From Cellvibrio sp. 79 (GTDB lineage Bacteria; Pseudomonadota; Gammaproteobacteria; Pseudomonadales; Cellvibrionaceae), in NCBI GenBank assembly GCA_003056245.1, contig MVDH01000003.1:1691497-1755496 (forward strand): a stretch of DNA of 64,000 nt. The letters are read 5' to 3'. A program made the translations under genes and the position numbers. A model generated the notes under the pieces. The model searched no databases. It was not told the DNA's origin and saw only the letters and a list, made by a program, of their open reading frames with translations. Below, in pieces: positions 26,583-35,492 of the stretch; positions within the stretch are counted from its first letter, which is position 1; every line of letters begins with the position of its first letter.

Positions 26583-27227
26583 TTATTTTTCACCACCAGA
26601 GCAAGGCCAGGTTGGTTTTGCGCTAAACCAGAATTCCGGTTTCAAACCAATCAGGCGATAAATCGCAGTGGGTAAATCGCTGCGCACATTATCAATACAG
26701 CGTGTTACACGTGCATGCGTAATCAAACCTTGTACATATTGCTGCATCAAGCGCGCGGTTTGTTCGATATCTTTTTGCTCACACAAATAATTGCCGCTCA
26801 ACAAACTGCGCACCAATGCCTGATTGTATTTTGCGCCGCGCTCAGTCATCAGCTGCAAGGTTTCAGTAATGCGCGGTTCACTACAACCTGCCTGCATACC
26901 AGCACTGAAAAAAGCGCAACCGGGAACGTTGTCTTTATCTTCGCCCACTTTGTTCACATAAATAAATTGCAGCCAGTTTTCCAATTGCTCAAGCGGTGTA
27001 TTGATGGGCGAAAGCATGCAATCCATGTCCTGGCGAATTTTCTCCCAGTGATGGCTGGTTGCTTCGCAGAACAATTCTGCTTTGGATTCAAAATGGTGGT
27101 AGAAACTTCCCTTGGTTACCCCTGCTTGTTTGCAGATTTCATTCACGCCCACAGCGCTGTAGTTGCTGTTCCAGATCAGGTCCAGAGCGGTTTCCAGTAG
27201 CAATGTGCGGGTGTCAGGGGAGTTCAT
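26583..27227 (-). CDS. TetR/AcrR family repressor of the adjacent RND operon
   Basis: A 214-residue TetR regulator. The N-terminal helix-turn-helix is 'GVNEICKQAGVTKGSFYHHF' with 'ESKAELF' after it, and the rest is a helical ligand-binding domain. It is divergent from the efflux operon that starts at 27571. Two palindromes of the same form (ATACC-N4-GGTAT) lie in the shared intergenic region, one near each gene, which makes autorepression and control of the pump likely. Confidence 0.92.
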   Translation of the reverse strand: MNSPDTRTLLLETALDLIWNSNYSAVGVNEICKQAGVTKGSFYHHFESKAELFCEATSHHWEKIRQDMDCMLSPINTPLEQLENWLQFIYVNKVGEDKDNVPGCAFFSAGMQAGCSEPRITETLQLMTERGAKYNQALVRSLLSGNYLCEQKDIEQTARLMQQYVQGLITHARVTRCIDNVRSDLPTAIYRLIGLKPEFWFSAKPTWPCSGGEK

Positions 27228-27275
27228 AAACAGCTCTACTCATAAAGATGGGCGTACAAATGTTGTGGTTATTAT

Positions 27276-27291
27276 GATACCGGGTGGTATG
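27276..27291. promoter_or_regulatory. Probable TetR operator 1 (tetR side)
   Basis: GATACC-GGGT-GGTATG: inverted half-sites ATACC/GGTAT with a 4-nt spacer, 49 nt upstream of the tetR start codon. The half-sites match the second palindrome at 27458. Confidence 0.75.
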
Positions 27292-27457
27292 TTTTTCAAT
27301 CGCATACTAGTGCTTTAAACCGCCGGTACGGGAAAGATACCGTTTTGTAGAAAATCCTGCAACTGTGCAAATCCCTTGATTTTATTGGGGTTTTGACCTG
27401 TTTAGGCATCTGCATCTGCCCTGCAAAACCGGCGAAATAAAAAATTCTGTTGACCGG

Positions 27458-27473
27458 CATACCAACCGGTATG
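27458..27473. promoter_or_regulatory. Probable TetR operator 2 (efflux side)
   Basis: CATACC-AACC-GGTATG, a perfect inverted repeat with the same half-sites and spacing as the palindrome at 27276. It lies 98 nt upstream of the membrane-fusion-protein gene, where its promoter is expected. Confidence 0.78.
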
Positions 27474-27570
27474 TATAGTTTGCCGAAATGTCCGGTTCAA
27501 CCTCTCCGTTTTTGTTTTCCCAAAGGGAGCTTAACTCGTCATTGATTTGCAAGAGCAACAGGAGCCCATC

Positions 27571-28752
27571 ATGTCTAGCACAAATCTATCTCGCAAAGTT
27601 ATTACCTACGCTGCCATCGCCATACTGACAGGTATTGCCAGTGTTCATTATGTCTCTGGTGTAGTTGCGGCAACTCCCGCAGCCGTACCACCCGCCCCGG
27701 CGGTTGATATCGTTGTTTTACAACCGCAGGAAATCCGTTCCTGGGCAGGTTTCTCCGGTCGTTTGGCGCCGGTAGAAAGCGCCGCAATCAAGCCTCTGGT
27801 GAGCGGCACTATCCAAAAAGTGCTGTTTACCGAAGGCCAGCAAGTGAAAAAAGGCGAGCCACTGTTTGTGATTGATCCGCGTCCGCACCAGGCGTCAGTG
27901 CAACGTGCACAAGCGCAATTGGCGACGGCACAATCGCGCGCAAAACTCGCTCAGGATGAATTGACCCGTGCCGAGCAATTAATCGGTGCAAAGCTTGTGT
28001 CGCAGAGTGTTTACGATTCTGCCCTCAGCGCCCATCAAGTCGCCCAGGCGGATGTGAAACAAGCTGATGCCGCATTGAATCAGGCAAAGCTTGATCTGGA
28101 ATACGCACACATCAGCGCGCCGATTTCCGGTCGTGTTGGCCGTGCTGAACTTACCGTCGGCAACGTTGTGGAAGCCGGTGTGAATGCGCCAGTGCTTACG
28201 CAAATTGTTGCTAACGACAAACTCTACGCCGAATTTAATGTGGATGAAGCTACCTACGTCCAACTGGTGCGCAACACCAAAGATGTACAAGCGATGCCGG
28301 TGGAGTTGAGTTTGGCAGGTGATACCAAAGCTGGTTATGAAGGTCATATTTATGCATTCGATAACCGTCTGGATACCAACAGCGGCACCATCCGTGCTCG
28401 CGCTATTTTTGACAACAAAGATGGGGCATTGACCGCGGGAATGTTTGCGAATGTGCGTTTGGGGTCGGCGGAAAAAGTGCAAGCGTTGTTAGTGCCCGAG
28501 CGCGCGATTGGTACTAACCAAAGCAAAAAATATGTGTTGGTGGTGGATGAAACCAACACCGCAAATTATCGCGAAGTGACCCTTGGTGATCACTACGAAG
28601 GCCAGCGTGTTATTCAGGTTGGTGTAAACGCTGGTGAAAAAGTGATTGTGAATGGCCTCTCCCATGTGCGACCGAAAAGTGTCGTGAATCCAACTGTTGC
28701 GGTAACCAAAAAATCGGATGAAGAAGATACGCGAGTTGCGTCAATTCATTAG
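27571..28752 (+). CDS. RND efflux periplasmic adaptor (membrane fusion protein)
   Basis: The periplasmic adaptor of a tripartite multidrug pump, 393 residues. An N-terminal membrane anchor or signal ('AAIAILTGIASVHYVSGVVA') is followed by the split lipoyl domain ('IKPLVSGTIQKVLFTEGQQV', 'LEYAHISAPISGRVGRAELT'), an alpha-hairpin at about 100-160 and the beta-barrel domain ('VLVPERAIGTNQ'). The start at 27571 has AGGAG 7 nt upstream; an earlier in-frame start lacks one. First gene of the pump operon, with the inner-membrane pump and outer-membrane channel behind it. Confidence 0.94.
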   Translation: MSSTNLSRKVITYAAIAILTGIASVHYVSGVVAATPAAVPPAPAVDIVVLQPQEIRSWAGFSGRLAPVESAAIKPLVSGTIQKVLFTEGQQVKKGEPLFVIDPRPHQASVQRAQAQLATAQSRAKLAQDELTRAEQLIGAKLVSQSVYDSALSAHQVAQADVKQADAALNQAKLDLEYAHISAPISGRVGRAELTVGNVVEAGVNAPVLTQIVANDKLYAEFNVDEATYVQLVRNTKDVQAMPVELSLAGDTKAGYEGHIYAFDNRLDTNSGTIRARAIFDNKDGALTAGMFANVRLGSAEKVQALLVPERAIGTNQSKKYVLVVDETNTANYREVTLGDHYEGQRVIQVGVNAGEKVIVNGLSHVRPKSVVNPTVAVTKKSDEEDTRVASIH

Positions 28753-28900
28753 TCTGATTCGTTGTTCGCAGTCCTGTAACACAATTAAATTTTGAAAGAG
28801 CACAGCGAGGCACCGGTAAATGTTACCGGTGCTCTCCAAACTCATCCCATAAAACCCCGGTCTCTATAAGACCCTGGCCATAAAAGCTGGCAGGTACACC

Positions 28901-31900
28901 ATGAATATATCCAGATTTTTTGTGGATCGCCCCATTTTTGCCGGAGTGATTTCACTACTGATTTTTATCGCTGGCTTCATTGCCATGTTTCAATTACCGA
29001 TTTCAGAATATCCCGACGTATCGCCACCATCTGTTGTTGTAAATGCATCCTATCCCGGTGCAAACCCGAAAGTAATTGCGGAAACGGTTGCAACACCGCT
29101 GGAAGAGCAGCTCGCTGGAACAGAAAATATGTTGTACATGTTTTCGCAAGCAACTACCGATGGTCGCTTAACCTTAACAGTAACGTTCCGTATCGGTACT
29201 GATCCTGATCTCGCACAACAAATGGTACAAAACCGCATTTCGCAAGCCTTGCCTCGCTTGCCGGATGTAACGCGTCAACGCGGTGTGACCGTTGTGAAAA
29301 GTTCGCCCGATTTAACCATGGTGGTGCATTTAATTTCGCCGGATAAAAGTTACGACGAACTTTATTTGCGCAACTATGCGTTGATGAATATCAAAGACGA
29401 ACTCGCCAAAGTGCAGGGCGTCGGCATGGTGCGTTTATTCGGTTCCGGTGATTACGCGATGCGTATCTGGTTGAATCCGGAAAAAATTGCCGAGAAAAAT
29501 CTCACCGCGAATGAAGTTGTGAATGCTATTCGCGAGCAAAACGTACAAGTGGCTGCCGGTATTATCGGTGGTGCACCGGTGACTGATTTAGTAGATGTGC
29601 AATTGCCCGTTAACGCCAAAGGCCGTTTGGATAATCCTGAAGAGTTCGGTGAAATTATTATTCGCGCTGGCAGCAACGGTGAAATCACGCGTTTGAAAGA
29701 TGTTGCGCGCGTTGAAATGGGGGCATCGGAATTTGCACTCAATTCCATGCTCGATAGTCAGCCTGCTGTTGCTATCCCGATTTTCCAGGCGCCCGGTGCC
29801 AACGCGATTCAAATTTCTGACAACGTTCGCGCCACCATGGCGGAATTGAAAAAACGTTTCCCGGAGGGCGTTGATTATCACGTTGTTTACGACCCAACTA
29901 TTTTCGTAAAAAGCTCGATCAAAGCGGTAATTAAAACGCTGGCGGAAGCGCTCGCGCTGGTTGTTATTGTCGTAATTCTGTTTTTGCAAACCTGGCGTGC
30001 GTCCATCATTCCATTGTTGGCGGTTCCGGTTTCAATTATCGGTACCTTTGCATTGATGTGGGCCTTTGGATTTTCCATCAACACACTCTCATTATTTGGC
30101 CTTGTATTGGCAATTGGTATCGTGGTTGATGATGCGATTGTCGTCGTGGAAAACGTAGAGCGGAATATTGAGGAAGGATTAACACCGATTGCTGCGACGT
30201 ATAAAGCGATGCAGGAAGTAAGCGGACCGATTATCGCGATCTCATTAACATTGATTGCCGTGTTTGTACCTATCGCATTTGTCAGTGGTTTGACGGGCCA
30301 GTTCTACAAACAATTTGCGTTGACGATTGCAATATCGACAGTGATCTCAGCAATTAACTCGTTAACGTTGAGTCCTGCACTGGCTGCATTGTTACTGAAA
30401 GGCCACAACGAACCCAAGGATCGTTTGACTATTGGTATGGATAAAGTATTTGGTCGCTTCTTCGCATGGTTCAATCGCAGCTTTGCGCGTGCATCCGGAA
30501 ACTATTCAACAAAAGTTGGAAAAATTCTTGGCCGTAAAATGGCTGCAGTTGGTGTGTATGCAATTTTGCTCGGTATTGCTGTAGTTGGTTTTAATATTAT
30601 CCCTAAAGGCTTTGTGCCTGCGCAGGACAAGCAATACCTGATCGCGTTTGCGCAATTGCCTGATGGCGCGACCCTGGATCGCACCGAAAAAGTAATCCGT
30701 GAAATGGGTGAAATTGGTTTGGCAGAAGCGGGTGTGGAAAACGCAGTGCAATTCCCTGGTTTGAGTATTAACGGTTTCACCAACAGTTCCAGTGCCGGTA
30801 TTGTGTTCTTCCCGTTAAAAGATTTTGATCAGCGTACCAGTGATGATCTGTCGGCAGCGGCAATTTCACAAAAACTGCAAATGAAATTTGGTGGAATCGA
30901 AGAAGCGTTTATTGCGATTTTCCCTCCACCACCCGTGCGCGGTTTAGGTACAACCGGTGGCTTTAAATTGCAAATTGAAGATCGCGCCGGTTTGGGTTAC
31001 GAGAAGCTTGCGGAAGTTGTTGCGCAGGTGCAGCAAAAAGCGATGCAACGTCCCGAGTTGGCGAGTGTGTTCTCCAACTACAAAATCAACGTGCCGCAAT
31101 TGTATGCCGATGTGGATCGTACCAAAGCCAAACAGCTTGGGTTAAATGTGAAAGAAATTTTTGACACCATGCAAGTTTATCTGGGCTCGCTTTATGTAAA
31201 TGATTTCAATCAGTTTGGCCGTACTTATCAAGTGATCGCACAAGCGGATGCGCCATATCGCAATACGCCGGAAGATGCGCTGAATTTAAAAGTGCGTAAT
31301 GCTCAAGGCGATATGGTTCCGTTAGGTGCAGTGTTAACAATGAAAGAAAGTTACGGTCCTGAAAGTGCCGCGCATTACAACGGCTATTTAGCGGCAGATA
31401 TTAATGGCAACGCAGCACCCGGATATTCAAGCGGGCAGGCGCAAGATGCAATCGCCGAAATTCTGGATGAAGTGTTACCGGCGGGTATTGTGTATGAATG
31501 GACTGATTTGACCTATCAGGAGGTATTGGCTGGCAATACTGCGATTTATATTTTGCCATTGTGTTTGTTGCTGGTGTTTTTAGTGTTGGCTGCGCAATAC
31601 GAAAGTCTGGCGTTGCCACTGGTGGTGGTAACTATTGTCCCGCTGTCGATTTTGTCTGCACTCTTCGGTGTGTGGGTTACCAATGGCGATAACAATATCT
31701 TTACGCAAATAAGTTTGTTTGTACTCGCCGGCCTCGCTAGTAAGAATGCGATTTTGATTGTGGAATTTGCGCGTGAATTGGAAATCCGCGGAATGCAAAC
31801 TTATGAGGCTGCAATCACTGCCAGCCGTATGCGTTTGCGCCCGATTCTGATGACATCGTTTGCATTTATCATGGGTGTATTGCCAATGGTGTTCTCAACC

Positions 31901-32107
31901 GGCGCCGGTGCAGAAATGCGTAGCGTCATGGGGATTGCGGTGTTTTCCGGAATGTTGGGTGTAACTTTCTTTGGTTTGTTCTTCACGCCGATGTTTTATG
32001 TGTTGTTGCGCAAGCTGGAAGGTAATCGCAAATATCATCACCACGATGAAACTGCAGAAAATTTTCAGCAACAACCGGCAATTACCCATCATGAGGTGAA
32101 GGCATGA
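28901..32107 (+). CDS. RND multidrug efflux permease (HAE1 family)
   Basis: Proton-driven inner-membrane pump of 1068 residues, the normal HAE1 length. The first helix region 'FFVDRPIFAGVISLLIFIAG' is the family start. The proton-relay Asp pair is in 'GIVVDDAIVVVENVERNI' of helix 4. 'GFVPAQDKQYLIAFAQLPDG' opens the second periplasmic half, and 'RPILMTSFAFIMGVLPMV' is conserved in the last helices. It belongs to the MexF/AcrB-like group that exports hydrophobic drugs. A His-rich short tail ends the protein. The stop overlaps the next start (ATGA). Confidence 0.96.
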   Translation: MNISRFFVDRPIFAGVISLLIFIAGFIAMFQLPISEYPDVSPPSVVVNASYPGANPKVIAETVATPLEEQLAGTENMLYMFSQATTDGRLTLTVTFRIGTDPDLAQQMVQNRISQALPRLPDVTRQRGVTVVKSSPDLTMVVHLISPDKSYDELYLRNYALMNIKDELAKVQGVGMVRLFGSGDYAMRIWLNPEKIAEKNLTANEVVNAIREQNVQVAAGIIGGAPVTDLVDVQLPVNAKGRLDNPEEFGEIIIRAGSNGEITRLKDVARVEMGASEFALNSMLDSQPAVAIPIFQAPGANAIQISDNVRATMAELKKRFPEGVDYHVVYDPTIFVKSSIKAVIKTLAEALALVVIVVILFLQTWRASIIPLLAVPVSIIGTFALMWAFGFSINTLSLFGLVLAIGIVVDDAIVVVENVERNIEEGLTPIAATYKAMQEVSGPIIAISLTLIAVFVPIAFVSGLTGQFYKQFALTIAISTVISAINSLTLSPALAALLLKGHNEPKDRLTIGMDKVFGRFFAWFNRSFARASGNYSTKVGKILGRKMAAVGVYAILLGIAVVGFNIIPKGFVPAQDKQYLIAFAQLPDGATLDRTEKVIREMGEIGLAEAGVENAVQFPGLSINGFTNSSSAGIVFFPLKDFDQRTSDDLSAAAISQKLQMKFGGIEEAFIAIFPPPPVRGLGTTGGFKLQIEDRAGLGYEKLAEVVAQVQQKAMQRPELASVFSNYKINVPQLYADVDRTKAKQLGLNVKEIFDTMQVYLGSLYVNDFNQFGRTYQVIAQADAPYRNTPEDALNLKVRNAQGDMVPLGAVLTMKESYGPESAAHYNGYLAADINGNAAPGYSSGQAQDAIAEILDEVLPAGIVYEWTDLTYQEVLAGNTAIYILPLCLLLVFLVLAAQYESLALPLVVVTIVPLSILSALFGVWVTNGDNNIFTQISLFVLAGLASKNAILIVEFARELEIRGMQTYEAAITASRMRLRPILMTSFAFIMGVLPMVFSTGAGAEMRSVMGIAVFSGMLGVTFFGLFFTPMFYVLLRKLEGNRKYHHHDETAENFQQQPAITHHEVKA

Positions 32108-33549
32108 ATCAAAAAACTTTAATCAAAGCATTTAGCATTGCGTTATTGCCATTGATGATTAGCGCATGTAGCGGATTTAAATCGGTAGAAAATGCACAAC
32201 AACTAACGCAATTACCAGCAACCCCTGCGGCATTTAATTTGCCGCAGGGAGTGAGTGCGGAAAAACCGGTTGCCGATTGGTGGGCGCAATTGCAAGACAC
32301 GCAATTAAATCAATTGATTGCGGATTCATTGCAACACAACCACAGTATTCGTATCGCACAAGCATCGTTGGAAGAGTCGCGCGCATATTTGCGTAATAGC
32401 AGATTGGATCGTTATCCAACGGTTGAGGCTAATGTAAGCGGTACACGCCAACGGCAAAGTGTGGATATCAGTGGTGACGTTAATGCTCCCATTACTGAAA
32501 CCTATCAAGCCGGTTTTGATGCGAGTTGGGAGCTGGACATTTTTGGCCGCGTGCGTAACGGCGTGAAATTATCCAAAGCGCAAGTTGCTGCGCGTAAGGC
32601 AGATTTGCAAGCGGCACAAGTGAGTGTTGCTGCAGAAGTGGCAAGTGCGTACATCAGTTTACGCGGCAACCAATATTTATTGGATGTCGCTGAACGCAAT
32701 GCAAAAAATCAACAGGAATCTTTGCAGCTAACGCAACGTTTTGAGGAAGTAGGGCGCGGCGATCAATTGGATGTGGCGCGCGCGGAAGCACAGCTTGAAT
32801 TAACGCGCGCAACTATTCCGGCGCTGCAAGCACAAGTGAATACAGCGCTTAATCGCATCGGCGTATTAACCGGTACACCAACGGAGCAATTAAAAACATC
32901 GTTGGCGGAAGTGAAATCATTGCCGGATATTCCAGCGTCGTTTGCGGTAGGAAATCCTGCGGATTTATTAAAGCGTCGCCCGGATATTCGCCGCGCAGAA
33001 CAAGCTCTGGCTGGATCGGTTGCTGAATACAATATTCGAGTGGCGGATTTGTATCCGGGAATTAGTTTTACCGGTGGCCTCGGTTATTTATCAACGGATT
33101 GGGACCGCCTGGGAAATCAGGAGACCGAAACTTTTTCATTTACACCGCGAATCCATTGGGCCGCGTTTAATCTTGGCCGCGTAGATGCACAAATTGATGC
33201 AGCCGATGCGCGTACGCATCAGCGCATCGCCGAGTTTGAGCAGCGCGTGTTGATTGCTTTGGAAGAAACGGATAACGCCCTGCAAAATTTCGCACGCGAA
33301 GAAGAGCGCCGTACCGGTTTGCAACGCGCATTAGCGGCCAGCAATCAGGCCGCATTTTTTGCGCGCAAAAAATTTGAAGTAGGTAGCAGCGATTTTCTAA
33401 CCGTTTTAGATGCCGAGCGTTCGCAGCTAAATGTAAGTGCACAATTAGCGCAAAGCGATATGCAAGTGTTACTGAACTTGGTTGCTGTGTATAAAACCCT
33501 GGGTGGTGGTTGGGAATTGCAACAAAATCCTGTAGCGATTAATCCTTAA
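32104..33549 (+). CDS. Outer-membrane efflux channel, NodT/OprM family lipoprotein
   Basis: TolC-like outer-membrane channel of the pump, 481 residues. A lipobox ('LLPLMISACSG') marks lipid attachment at a Cys near residue 22. Two outer-membrane-efflux repeats follow, with 'SWELDIFGRVRNGVKLSKAQ' and 'RRPDIRRAEQALAGSVAEYN', both typical of OprM/NodT. Its start codon overlaps the pump stop by 4 bp, so the two are translationally coupled. Confidence 0.94.
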   Translation: MNQKTLIKAFSIALLPLMISACSGFKSVENAQQLTQLPATPAAFNLPQGVSAEKPVADWWAQLQDTQLNQLIADSLQHNHSIRIAQASLEESRAYLRNSRLDRYPTVEANVSGTRQRQSVDISGDVNAPITETYQAGFDASWELDIFGRVRNGVKLSKAQVAARKADLQAAQVSVAAEVASAYISLRGNQYLLDVAERNAKNQQESLQLTQRFEEVGRGDQLDVARAEAQLELTRATIPALQAQVNTALNRIGVLTGTPTEQLKTSLAEVKSLPDIPASFAVGNPADLLKRRPDIRRAEQALAGSVAEYNIRVADLYPGISFTGGLGYLSTDWDRLGNQETETFSFTPRIHWAAFNLGRVDAQIDAADARTHQRIAEFEQRVLIALEETDNALQNFAREEERRTGLQRALAASNQAAFFARKKFEVGSSDFLTVLDAERSQLNVSAQLAQSDMQVLLNLVAVYKTLGGGWELQQNPVAINP

Positions 33550-33644
33550 ATGCTAGTGATTGGCTCTTGTAACGCCAATGTTTTTAACGGTTTTTATATT
33601 GGAAAACCGACTCTTTAAGCCCTTCATGTAAAGAGTTGCTCTTT

Positions 33645-33694
33645 GCCCGCCGTGTTGCTCCTACCCCTTGGGTCTTGCACGAGCGGGCTTTTTT
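33645..33694 (+). terminator. Terminator of the RND operon
   Basis: A compound hairpin: GCCCGC(33645)...GCGGGC(33683) followed by six T, with a CGTG/CACG continuation and an inner ACCC/GGGT pair. Confidence 0.78.
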
Positions 33695-33779
33695 CTGTTC
33701 CATTTTTTGTGGCGGTATTGAACTCTGGTAAGCTATGGCCATCCCAATAATTAATTGTTATTTATCCGTGGAAAATACT

Positions 33780-34220
33780 ATGAGCAGTGTTCAAATTAAT
33801 TGCCCGCATTGTTTTGCTACCAACCGCCTTCCTGGTGAGCGTTTGGAGGACAAACCTAATTGTGGTAAATGTAAACGCCCGCTATTCAGTGGCAAGTCGA
33901 TGACATTAAATCCCGGCAATGTGGCTAACACATTGGAAGGAAATGATATTCCGGTGCTGGTGGATTGCTGGGCTCCATGGTGCGGCCCCTGTGTGGGATT
34001 TGCGCCGGTCTTTGAAGAAGCGGCAGCGCGAATGGAGCCATATATTCGTTTCGCTAAACTGAATACTGAAGAGGTGCCGAGTATTGGCCAACGATGGAAT
34101 ATTCGCAGTATCCCAACGTTGATTTTGTTTCATCATGGAAAAGAAGTGCAGCGTGTTTCCGGCGCCTTACCTATGCCGCAACTGATGAAATGGTTGCATG
34201 AATCGGGGTTGTTTGGTTAA
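33780..34220 (+). CDS. trxC: Thioredoxin TrxC (thioredoxin 2)
   Basis: A cytoplasmic thiol-disulfide reductase of 146 residues with the extra N-terminal zinc module that defines TrxC: CPHC at residues 7-10 and CGKC about twenty residues later. The thioredoxin domain has the active site 'WAPWCGPCVGFAPVFE' and the cis-Pro loop 'IRSIPTLILFHHGKEV'. The ATG at 33780 gives the normal TrxC start; an upstream in-frame ATG would add 15 unrelated residues. Usually induced by oxidative stress through OxyR; I see no certain OxyR site. Confidence 0.95.
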   Translation: MSSVQINCPHCFATNRLPGERLEDKPNCGKCKRPLFSGKSMTLNPGNVANTLEGNDIPVLVDCWAPWCGPCVGFAPVFEEAAARMEPYIRFAKLNTEEVPSIGQRWNIRSIPTLILFHHGKEVQRVSGALPMPQLMKWLHESGLFG

Positions 34221-34279
34221 TGAACGTATTTGGTTGATGCGGTATTCGAAATTTTTTTTCATAAAACCGTATTGAAAAT

Positions 34280-34308
34280 AAATAAGGGCCTGTAACGGGC
34301 CCTTATTT
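34280..34308. terminator. Bidirectional terminator after trxC
   Basis: An 11-bp stem (AAATAAGGGCC / GGCCCTTATTT) with a 7-nt loop lies between trxC (plus) and the receptor remnant (minus). Confidence 0.8.
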
Positions 34309-34318
34309 ATTTCACGCT

Positions 34319-34600
34319 TTATAATTTTCCACTAATGGTAATTCCCGCCCAGCGCGGCGTGTTGGGAATGGCGATATTCCACAGGGGTTGATAGCCATAT
34401 TCCACATCAAATAAATTCTTTACGACCAAACTAATCTGGAATTTTTCATTGCTGGTCCCGTAGCCCACACTAATATCAGTAAGCCCGCAATTGGTTAGTC
34501 CTACACCGGGCAAACGGCATCCGCTAATGTCATAGTAGGTTGTGCTGGTCCACCGAGTTCGAGCGATTTGCCTGCTTCTTTGAAAGCTTCGTAATTTTAA
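34319..34600 (-). pseudogene. Remnant of a TonB-dependent receptor C-terminus
   Basis: An open frame of 94 codons, without a convincing start, ends in a stop at 34319. It encodes the last strands of a TonB-dependent receptor: 'RWTSTTYYDISGCRLPG', 'FQISLVVKNLFDVEYGYQP' and a final 'RWAGITISGKL'. 'NLF.V.Y' and the late 'PNTPR' are family hallmarks. The frame is closed by a stop codon just upstream, and the adjoining 330 bp are AT-rich and non-coding, so the rest of the receptor has been lost. The final residue is Leu rather than Phe. Confidence 0.8.
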
Positions 34601-34930
34601 TTAAGCATTTATTCCATTATATGGCACATATCTCATATTAGGTGTTAGTAACAAGGTATGAATTTATAAGTAATGCCTCGTAGTCGGAATGGTTTCACTT
34701 ATTAATTTTTTGAAAAGCATTAAATAATTTCTCAAATTAGAAAAATCCCGGCGTCCCGATTCTCATTTTCGTAGGGATGAACGTCATTTTTTTGGGACGT
34801 CATTGACTTAGGCATGAGCCAGAAACTAATCTCTCTCTGTAAATTTATGAGCTTAAGCTAATATTTTTAACTCTACTCATGTTTTTACTTCTAAATAGGT
34901 TTAAATTCGATGGAATAATATGGAGCGTTT
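34601..34930. other. AT-rich non-coding stretch
   Basis: No gene is seen. At 34744-34800 there is an inverted pair CGTCCC / GGGACG flanking a segment that loosely resembles a degraded dispersed palindromic repeat. The composition is clearly more AT-rich than the housekeeping parts. It separates a broken receptor gene from a pair of genes of unknown function. Confidence 0.5.
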
Positions 34931-35473
34931 ATGAATAATTTTGTTAAGAAGGCAGGATGGAATGTATTAGCTATTGCTACATTGATTAGTTTCACTTCCT
35001 TTTCAGCGATCGCAGATGATCTGGGAGTAATAGAAATAATTGGTACGCCGTATGATACTGGCGATGATCCTGGCTTCTCCACGGTGTTTTCCGGTTTCAT
35101 CCCCCCAACGCCCGGTGGGATTCGTATTCATGATCTACATAATGTTCAACAAGCGTTAGCTGCTAAAAGGGCTTGTAAAAATAAAGCGACTGAATATTTA
35201 AGAGGCTGTAATACGGGCCGAAACTTGCTGCACAAAGCCAGTAGCGCATACTGTAGTACGGCATTCTGGATTGGTGGTGCCCTCGGCCTTGCAGGTGGCT
35301 GGGCGGCCTTGGAGGGCGAGGGCGGTGCGTTCCTGCTATTGGGTGGGTCAAGCTACATCACACTACAATGGGGAGCTGATTGCCAGACTGATATGGATAG
35401 AGCATATACTGCTGGCTTGGCTCAGTGCACGGTTGAATATGAGCAGTTTAATAATGCCTGCGACGAAATGTAA
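34931..35473 (+). CDS. Secreted Cys-rich protein of unknown function
   Basis: I do not recognise this 180-residue protein. A signal peptide is likely over residues 1-28 ('TLISFTSFSAIADD'). The mature part has a Gly/Pro-rich start, then 'RACKNKATEYLRGCNTGRNL', a Gly-rich hydrophobic segment around residues 115-140 ('FWIGGALGLAGGWAALEG'), and a Cys-containing C-terminus ('GADCQTD', 'AQCTVEYEQFNNACDEM'). Six Cys suggest disulfides outside the cytoplasm. The hydrophobic Gly-rich centre could be a membrane-active segment. It is 19 bp upstream of the next gene, with GGAGC near its start, so the two form an operon. Confidence 0.72.
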   Translation: MNNFVKKAGWNVLAIATLISFTSFSAIADDLGVIEIIGTPYDTGDDPGFSTVFSGFIPPTPGGIRIHDLHNVQQALAAKRACKNKATEYLRGCNTGRNLLHKASSAYCSTAFWIGGALGLAGGWAALEGEGGAFLLLGGSSYITLQWGADCQTDMDRAYTAGLAQCTVEYEQFNNACDEM

Positions 35474-35492
35474 TTTAAGGAGATTTTAAATC

